Below are positions 51,681 through 56,218 of a DNA stretch of 56,218 nucleotides, in pieces. How positions within the stretch are numbered: the first letter of the stretch is position 1; every line of letters begins with the position of its first letter. The stretch comes from Erysipelothrix sp. (lineage in GTDB: Bacteria; Bacillota_I; Bacilli_A; Erysipelotrichales; Erysipelotrichaceae): assembly GCA_012735275.1 (NCBI GenBank), contig JAAYHR010000013.1, positions 1-56,218 of the forward strand, read 5' to 3'. A program made the translations under genes and the position numbers. Below the pieces are notes generated by a model that had not been told where the DNA came from, did not search any database, and saw only the letters and a program-made list of their open reading frames with translations.

Positions 51681-52673
51681 ATGAATGAATTAAAACAACT
51701 AACTGGTATTCACCATGTTACAGCGATTACTTCAAGTGCACCAAAGATTTATGATTTTTATACAAATGTACTTGGTATGCGCTTAGTTAAGAAAAATGTT
51801 AATCAAGACGATTTAACGACCTACCATCTATTCTTTGCAGATGATGCAGGTAACCCTGGTACAGATATGACATTCTTTGATTTTAAAGGAATTGGTCCTC
51901 ATATAAAAGGAACAAACGATATCTCGCGTACAGGGTTTAGAGTAGCTAATGATCTAGCATTAGATTATTGGGTTAAACGTTTTGATAAATATGAAATTAA
52001 ACATAATGGCGTAAGTCAAATGTTTGGAAGAAAAGTATTAAGTTTTGAAGATTTTGACCGTCAACAATATACATTGTTCTCAGATGAGAATGATCAAGGA
52101 GTTGCGGCAGGTACACCATGGCATAAAGGCCCGGTACCAGATGAGTTTGCGATTATTGGACTTGGACCAATATTCTTAACAGTAAATGATGCTGAGTATA
52201 TGCATCAAGTATTAAATGTTATGAAAATGACTAAGGTTGCGAGTGAAGAAGATTATACTCTATATGAAACGGGATTTGGCGGAAATGGTGGAAGTGTTAT
52301 TGTTAAATTTGACAATAAATTACCACAAGCACGTCAAGGCTATGGTGGAGTTCACCATGTGGCATTTAGAGTTGATGATAAGGAACACTTAGATGAATGG
52401 CAAGCTTACTTTGATAAGATGAGTTTACCAAACTCAGGCCATATTGATCGCTTCTACTTTAAATCAGTTTACATTAGACTATATCCAAATATCTTATTTG
52501 AGTTAGCGACTGATGGACCAGGATTTATTGATGATCAAGAAACATATGAAAATCTTGGTGACACCTTAACCTTGCCACCACATTTACGTTCGAAACGTGA
52601 ATACATTGAAGAGCACTTACCACATTTTGATACGGTAAGAAGTAATAAAGTATTTGAAAAAGAATATCTATAG
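51681..52673 (+). CDS. Ring-cleaving VOC dioxygenase, first copy
   Basis: From ATG 51681, preceded by AGGAGG, the protein has 330 residues. It has two vicinal-oxygen-chelate repeats: the first starts LTGIHHVTAITSS, the second GYGGVHHVAFRVDD near 222. The likely metal ligands His, His and Glu are in GIHHVT, VHHVAF and LFELATDGPGF. It resembles MhqA/MhqE/MhqO proteins of Bacillus, which are induced by quinones and catechols. The true substrate is unknown. Confidence 0.87.
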   Translation: MNELKQLTGIHHVTAITSSAPKIYDFYTNVLGMRLVKKNVNQDDLTTYHLFFADDAGNPGTDMTFFDFKGIGPHIKGTNDISRTGFRVANDLALDYWVKRFDKYEIKHNGVSQMFGRKVLSFEDFDRQQYTLFSDENDQGVAAGTPWHKGPVPDEFAIIGLGPIFLTVNDAEYMHQVLNVMKMTKVASEEDYTLYETGFGGNGGSVIVKFDNKLPQARQGYGGVHHVAFRVDDKEHLDEWQAYFDKMSLPNSGHIDRFYFKSVYIRLYPNILFELATDGPGFIDDQETYENLGDTLTLPPHLRSKREYIEEHLPHFDTVRSNKVFEKEYL

Positions 52674-52692
52674 AAAAAGGAGAAATATAAAT

Positions 52693-53238
52693 ATGAAAAT
52701 CGGAATTATTTTAGGAAGTATTAGAGAAGGACGTAACGGAGAAGCAGTCGCGAAATGGATGTTAGATTTTGCTACATCAAGAAAAGATGAAAATGTTGAA
52801 TATGAATTAGTTGACTTAATGGATTATGACTTACCATTCTTAGGTAAAACACCAACTGAAGATCAAGCTAAAGCAATCGGTGCTTGGTCAGAAAAAATTG
52901 CAAGCTTTGATGGCTATGTAATTGTAACGCCAGAATACAACCGTGTATTACCAGGAGCGCTAAAAAATGCTTTAGATTTCTTAAAACCAGAATTAACTAA
53001 CAAAGCAGTTGGATACGTTGCTTATGGTGGGCTTGGTGGATTATCATCAATTCAATCACTAAGATTAATTAACGCAGAACAAGGTATGGCATCAGTCCAA
53101 ACTATGGTAACATTCTCATTAATGACTGACTTTGAAAACATGTCAATCTTTACACCAAATGATTATCATGCTGGAAATGCTAATGGAATGCTAGATCAAG
53201 TAATTACATGGTCAAAAGCTTTAAAAACAATTAGATAA
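52693..53238 (+). CDS. NADPH-dependent FMN reductase (azoreductase/quinone reductase-like)
   Basis: From ATG 52693, preceded by AAAGGAG, the protein has 181 residues; the track start 13 codons earlier is inside the previous gene. It has the flavin phosphate loop GSIREGRNGEAV (7-18) and TPEYNRVLPGALKNALDF near 80. Enzymes of this type reduce quinones, azo compounds or free FMN. Its place between two ring-cleaving dioxygenases and a MarR gene suggests quinone reduction. Confidence 0.87.
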   Translation: MKIGIILGSIREGRNGEAVAKWMLDFATSRKDENVEYELVDLMDYDLPFLGKTPTEDQAKAIGAWSEKIASFDGYVIVTPEYNRVLPGALKNALDFLKPELTNKAVGYVAYGGLGGLSSIQSLRLINAEQGMASVQTMVTFSLMTDFENMSIFTPNDYHAGNANGMLDQVITWSKALKTIR

Positions 53239-53264
53239 AAAAACAGCATATGCTGTTTTTTTTT
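53237..53264 (+). terminator. Terminator-like hairpin inside the mhq operon
   Basis: A7-CAGC pairs with GCTG-T9 around ATAT. The stem starts at the reductase stop codon and its T run reaches the next ribosome binding site. It should lower expression of the downstream MarR and hydrolase genes relative to the first two genes. Confidence 0.75.
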
Positions 53265-53275
53265 AGGAGGATACT

Positions 53276-54364
53276 ATGAAACTACATGGAATACATCACA
53301 TATCATCAATTGTAGGACACGCTCAAAGAAATGTTGATTTCTACGCCGGCTTACTAGGTATGCGCCTAGTTAAAAAGACCCTTAATTTTGATGATTCATC
53401 GACATATCATTTCTATTATGGAAATGAGAATGGTTCGACAAACATATTAACCACATTCCCATGGAATGATGCTGAATCAGGTCAAATTGGCGGCGGTCAA
53501 GTTGGAATAACATCACTGGCAATTAGCCCTGATAGTCTCGACTTTTGGAAACAACGCTTAAATGACTTTAAAATTGAATACCACACAGAGGAAAGATTCA
53601 ATGTCCAACGCTTAGCCTTTGAAGATATGGATGGACTCTTATATGAATTAGTTGCCTCAAATGAAGAGCCAAAGAGTAATTGGGAATTTAATGGCGTTGA
53701 TTCTAATCACGCCATTAAAGGAATTGATTCTGCCTATATCCATTCACGCGTCCCACATGCTACCTTAAGTATGCTGCAAGATGTCTTTAATTATAAAATT
53801 ATTGATGAAAGTTTTGATGCATACTTACTTGCAGTTGATGGTGGTTTAGGCTCACGCTTAGAATTAAATAAAACGACAAAAGATCCAAGTCGTCAAGGGG
53901 TTGGAACTGTCCACCACATTGCACTTGGAATCAGTAATGGTGATGAAGAAGCTTGGCTAGAGAAGTTAATTGCAGCCGGCTATCGCCCAACTGAAATTAA
54001 AGAACGTAAATATTTCCGTTCCATCTACTTTCGAGAAAAAGGTGGTATACTAATTGAATTGGCAACAGTGGGGCCAGGAGTATTAGTTGATGAGAGTGAA
54101 GAAGAGTTAGGAAAAGAACTCTTAATCCCACCACACTTTGAAGCCATTAAAGATGAAATAGTTGATACACTGATGCCAATCGAAGTTCGGGAAGTAAAAG
54201 AATTAATTGGTTATGGTTATCGTGATAAATATGAATTTGATCTACTTAGAAAGAAAGAAAAAATAAAACGAGAGATTTTAGAACTAAAAACTAAGGAAGA
54301 TCCGACGCGGACTGACTTAGCTAAAATTGAAGTTTTAAAGAAAGAACTATTAGCAGTTAAATAG
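53276..54364 (+). CDS. Ring-cleaving VOC dioxygenase, second copy
   Basis: The 362-residue protein is a paralogue of the first dioxygenase, sharing GIHHISSIVG at the start, LLGMRLVKKTLNFDD near 28 and VGTVHHIALGI near 212. It has a longer C-terminal tail ending in a charged helix (about 315-362). The metal ligands appear intact. AGGAGG precedes the ATG by five bases. Two different ring-cleavage enzymes in one operon suggest two substrates or successive steps. Confidence 0.86.
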   Translation: MKLHGIHHISSIVGHAQRNVDFYAGLLGMRLVKKTLNFDDSSTYHFYYGNENGSTNILTTFPWNDAESGQIGGGQVGITSLAISPDSLDFWKQRLNDFKIEYHTEERFNVQRLAFEDMDGLLYELVASNEEPKSNWEFNGVDSNHAIKGIDSAYIHSRVPHATLSMLQDVFNYKIIDESFDAYLLAVDGGLGSRLELNKTTKDPSRQGVGTVHHIALGISNGDEEAWLEKLIAAGYRPTEIKERKYFRSIYFREKGGILIELATVGPGVLVDESEEELGKELLIPPHFEAIKDEIVDTLMPIEVREVKELIGYGYRDKYEFDLLRKKEKIKREILELKTKEDPTRTDLAKIEVLKKELLAVK

Positions 54365-54379
54365 TTTGGAAAGGAATTT

Positions 54380-54835
54380 ATGGAAAAATTAAAAACGTTA
54401 ATCGTGCTCTTTAAAGCACACACAAGTATTGGAAATAATATTAAATATTCACTATCAGAATCGATTCTGACATTAAATGAATTCTCTGCATTAGAAGCAG
54501 TTTATACAAAAGGGGCATTACAAACACAAGTCTTAGCTGAATCATTATTGATTCCTAATTCAAGTTTAACTTATGTTCTAGATATGCTTCAAAAGAGTGA
54601 GTATATTACGCGGGTTAAAGATCCAACAGATCGTCGTCGCCAACTAGTTGAACTAACTAGTAAAGGTCGTACTATATTTGAAGAAATCTACCTACAACAC
54701 TATGCTCATATGCGTAAAATCTTTGACGTCCTTAGTGAAGAGGAAGAAGTACAATTACAAGAATTACTTAAGAAAATTGGTAAAAAAGCAGAGGAGGAAG
54801 TCGACAGTGAGACTTGCAGAAAAATCGGGGAATAA
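54380..54835 (+). CDS. MarR-family regulator (MhqR-like)
   Basis: This 151-residue winged-helix protein has LTLNEFSALEAVY near 30, IPNSSLTYVLDMLQKSEYI near 59-77 and the wing motif DPTDRRRQLVELT near 81-93. The regulator lies inside the quinone-detoxification operon, as MhqR does in Bacillus gene sets, so it is likely to repress it and respond to electrophiles. Only one Cys (Cys145, near the C-terminus) is present. AAAGGAA precedes the ATG. Confidence 0.86.
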   Translation: MEKLKTLIVLFKAHTSIGNNIKYSLSESILTLNEFSALEAVYTKGALQTQVLAESLLIPNSSLTYVLDMLQKSEYITRVKDPTDRRRQLVELTSKGRTIFEEIYLQHYAHMRKIFDVLSEEEEVQLQELLKKIGKKAEEEVDSETCRKIGE

Positions 54836-55394
54836 CAGACATTTAATTATAATGCTCCATGGTACCGGTGGTAGTGCTGAAGATCTATTTTCAATCGGAA
54901 ATATCCTAGATGCTAATGCAACATTCGTTGGCATTGAAGGCGATGTTTTAGAAAATGGTATGCGCCGTTATTTTGAACGCTACCCAGATGGATCATTCAA
55001 TTTAGAATCACTAACAGTTGAAACTAAAAAAGTAGCTGAAGTAATAAAAGAATTAATCAGTAAATATCCGGATTACCGTAAGACGATTATTGGCTATTCT
55101 AATGGTGCTAATATCTTAACTTCAATCTTTAAGACTTATGAAAATCTTGATTTAGATAATGCAATTTTATACCATCCTTCAGTAACACTTGAAGGTCAAC
55201 CAGTCTTAGCGCAAAAAGCTGCAGTTTTATTAACTTCCGGCTTAAATGATCCTTTTATAACACAAGAAGGCTTTGCTAATTTAGCGAGCGAATACCGTGC
55301 GGCTAATGTTGATACATCAGTCTTTAGTCATGAAGCTGGTCATCAATTAATGCATGAAGAACTAGATGCTAGTCGTCAATTTTTAGACCTATGA
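54807..55394 (+). CDS. MhqD-like alpha/beta hydrolase
   Basis: From GTG 54807, preceded by GAGGAGG, the protein has 195 residues; the track start at 54678 is inside the MarR gene. It has LHGTGGSAEDLF near 17, the nucleophile motif GYSNGAN near 97, Asp in GLNDPF near 146 and His in AGHQL near 179. It belongs to the carboxylesterase/phospholipase-like group that includes MhqD. It overlaps the MarR gene by 29 bases, so the two are translationally linked. Confidence 0.86.
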   Translation: MRLAEKSGNNRHLIIMLHGTGGSAEDLFSIGNILDANATFVGIEGDVLENGMRRYFERYPDGSFNLESLTVETKKVAEVIKELISKYPDYRKTIIGYSNGANILTSIFKTYENLDLDNAILYHPSVTLEGQPVLAQKAAVLLTSGLNDPFITQEGFANLASEYRAANVDTSVFSHEAGHQLMHEELDASRQFLDL

Positions 55395-55990
55395 AAACCT
55401 ATATTGACTATGCTGAAATCAGCCAAGCTGCAAGAAGAAAAATAACTTCGGCAGCAGTTATTCCACGCCCAATTGCTTGGATAACGACAGTTAATGAAAA
55501 TGGTTCAATTAACGTTGCGCCATTCTCATTCTTTACGATGATATCACCATCAATTTTGATGGTCTCATTTGTCCAAATAAAAGATCGAAGAAAAGATACT
55601 TTTGAGAATATTCTGCGTAGTAAACAAGCAGTTGTTAATATCGGTGATATAAGTTTAATTGAAGCAATTGATAACTCATCAATAACTATTCCTTATAATG
55701 AAAGTGAACTAGCTTATATTGATGTTAATTTAGGACCTGCTAAGCAAGTTATGGCCCCACTTATTTTAGAGGCGCCAATTGCCTTTGAAGTTGAGTTTTT
55801 ATCACATGAAGAACTTGACGATAATGGATCAAAATATGATCTGACTTTACTTAGAATTTTAGCAAGTCATATCAATAGTGATTTATATGATTCAGAAAAA
55901 CACTATGTCCGCTTAGAAAATCCACTTTCCCGTTTAGAAGGTCCAAAATATGGTTCTTCAACAGAGTTAGAATACATAAGGAAGTTTTAA
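55391..55990 (+). CDS. Flavin reductase-like FMN-binding protein
   Basis: The 199-residue protein belongs to the DIM6/NTAB flavin reductase family, with SAAVIPRPIAWITTVN near 20-35 and NVAPFSFFTMISPS near 42-55. Members are FMN-dependent reductases or oxygenase partners. The ATG overlaps the hydrolase stop (ATGA). It is the last gene of the mhq-like operon; no clear terminator hairpin follows. It may supply reduced flavin or reduce quinones. Confidence 0.85.
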   Translation: MKTYIDYAEISQAARRKITSAAVIPRPIAWITTVNENGSINVAPFSFFTMISPSILMVSFVQIKDRRKDTFENILRSKQAVVNIGDISLIEAIDNSSITIPYNESELAYIDVNLGPAKQVMAPLILEAPIAFEVEFLSHEELDDNGSKYDLTLLRILASHINSDLYDSEKHYVRLENPLSRLEGPKYGSSTELEYIRKF

Positions 55991-56000
55991 TAAAATTGTG

Positions 56001-56006
56001 TATAAT
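56001..56006 (+). promoter_or_regulatory. Possible -10 box of the YcxB-like gene
   Basis: TATAAT at 56001-56006 lies about 20 bases before the ATG. It has no convincing -35 partner. Confidence 0.4.
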
Positions 56007-56026
56007 AGTTATAAAGGATGATTATA

Positions 56027-56218
56027 ATGAAAATAGATATCGAAATAAATGAACAAGATTTAATTGATTTTAATGTATTTCACATCATAAACAATGAAGC
56101 GAGTAAAGCTGCTTTCAATAAACAAAGATTAATTACGACAATCATAATTGGTTTTATCGGATCATTTGGTGCAATGTTTACACCATCACCAAATCGCATT
56201 CTAATGATAATTTTAACA
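56027..56218 (+). CDS. YcxB-like membrane protein (partial)
   Basis: The first 64 codons are present before the window ends. ATG 56027 follows AAAGGATG. The start MKIDIEINEQDLIDFNVFHI and the hydrophobic stretch near 41-64 resemble the N-terminus of YcxB-family proteins, which have two membrane segments and a C-terminal domain of unknown role. It is not in the ORF track because it has no stop here. Confidence 0.6.
   Translation, partial: MKIDIEINEQDLIDFNVFHIINNEASKAAFNKQRLITTIIIGFIGSFGAMFTPSPNRILMIILT

Noticed and set aside
1-56218. CRISPR array, tRNA or rRNA genes, intact IS element or prophage
   Set aside because: No regularly spaced repeats, cloverleaf sequence, transposase, integrase or phage structural gene was recognised in the intergenic regions or ORF track. 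A dedicated tRNA or CRISPR search was not possible here.

Overview
The window reads as chromosome of a low-GC, fermentative Bacillota. TGA is used as a normal stop, for example at the phosphomevalonate kinase gene, so this is not a TGA-Trp mollicute. The mevalonate route, an AraR-type arabinose regulon, AGGAGG-type ribosome binding sites and many compact intrinsic terminators suggest Lactobacillales or Erysipelotrichales-like bacteria; the family cannot be fixed from sequence alone. No rRNA, tRNA, CRISPR array, prophage or intact insertion sequence was seen.

Layout. 1-2450: a CsbD-like stress gene (partial), then a guanine-class purine riboswitch with terminator ahead of a purine permease and xpt. 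2452-4683: a persulfide-stress operon (CoA-disulfide reductase-rhodanese, rhodanese, CstR-like repressor) with a CsoR/CstR operator inside its promoter. 4789-8133: tag, trhO, a decayed HTH gene and a MATE exporter. 8236-17089: a complete L-arabinose regulon with two AraR boxes, a ChvE/MmsAB sugar importer, araB, araD, araA and araR. 17106-25458: pepF, a YczE-like protein, a P1B ATPase behind an FNR-like box, KDPG aldolase, a CopZ-like HMA protein, and a GntR/ABC-2 operon. 25524-33094: ChrA, an OppF/OppD ATPase pair, VanY, MscL, GNAT, Dus and Pr6Pr. 33232-34465: dacA.

34510-40221 is the most interesting region. A two-gene TctA-like carboxylate transporter sits at the head of, and tightly joined to, the lower mevalonate operon (mvk, mvaD, pmk, fni). 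HMG-CoA synthase and reductase are not in the window. This suggests the transporter may import mevalonate or a related acid.

40236-50278: a flavin reductase/LLM oxidoreductase pair, a phosphatase, a lipoprotein, and a LexA-like HTH-S24 repressor divergent from a Y-family polymerase, with a perfect 15-bp inverted repeat over the polymerase promoter. An XRE-membrane regulator then lies divergent from a heterodimeric ABC exporter. 50311-51583 holds a DUF2721 gene and a scar where two divergent genes, one an ABC-F ATPase, have both lost their 5' ends. 51629-55990 is an mhq-like quinone/electrophile detoxification operon (two ring-cleavage VOC dioxygenases, two flavin reductases, MarR, an MhqD-like hydrolase). 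The window ends inside a YcxB-like gene.
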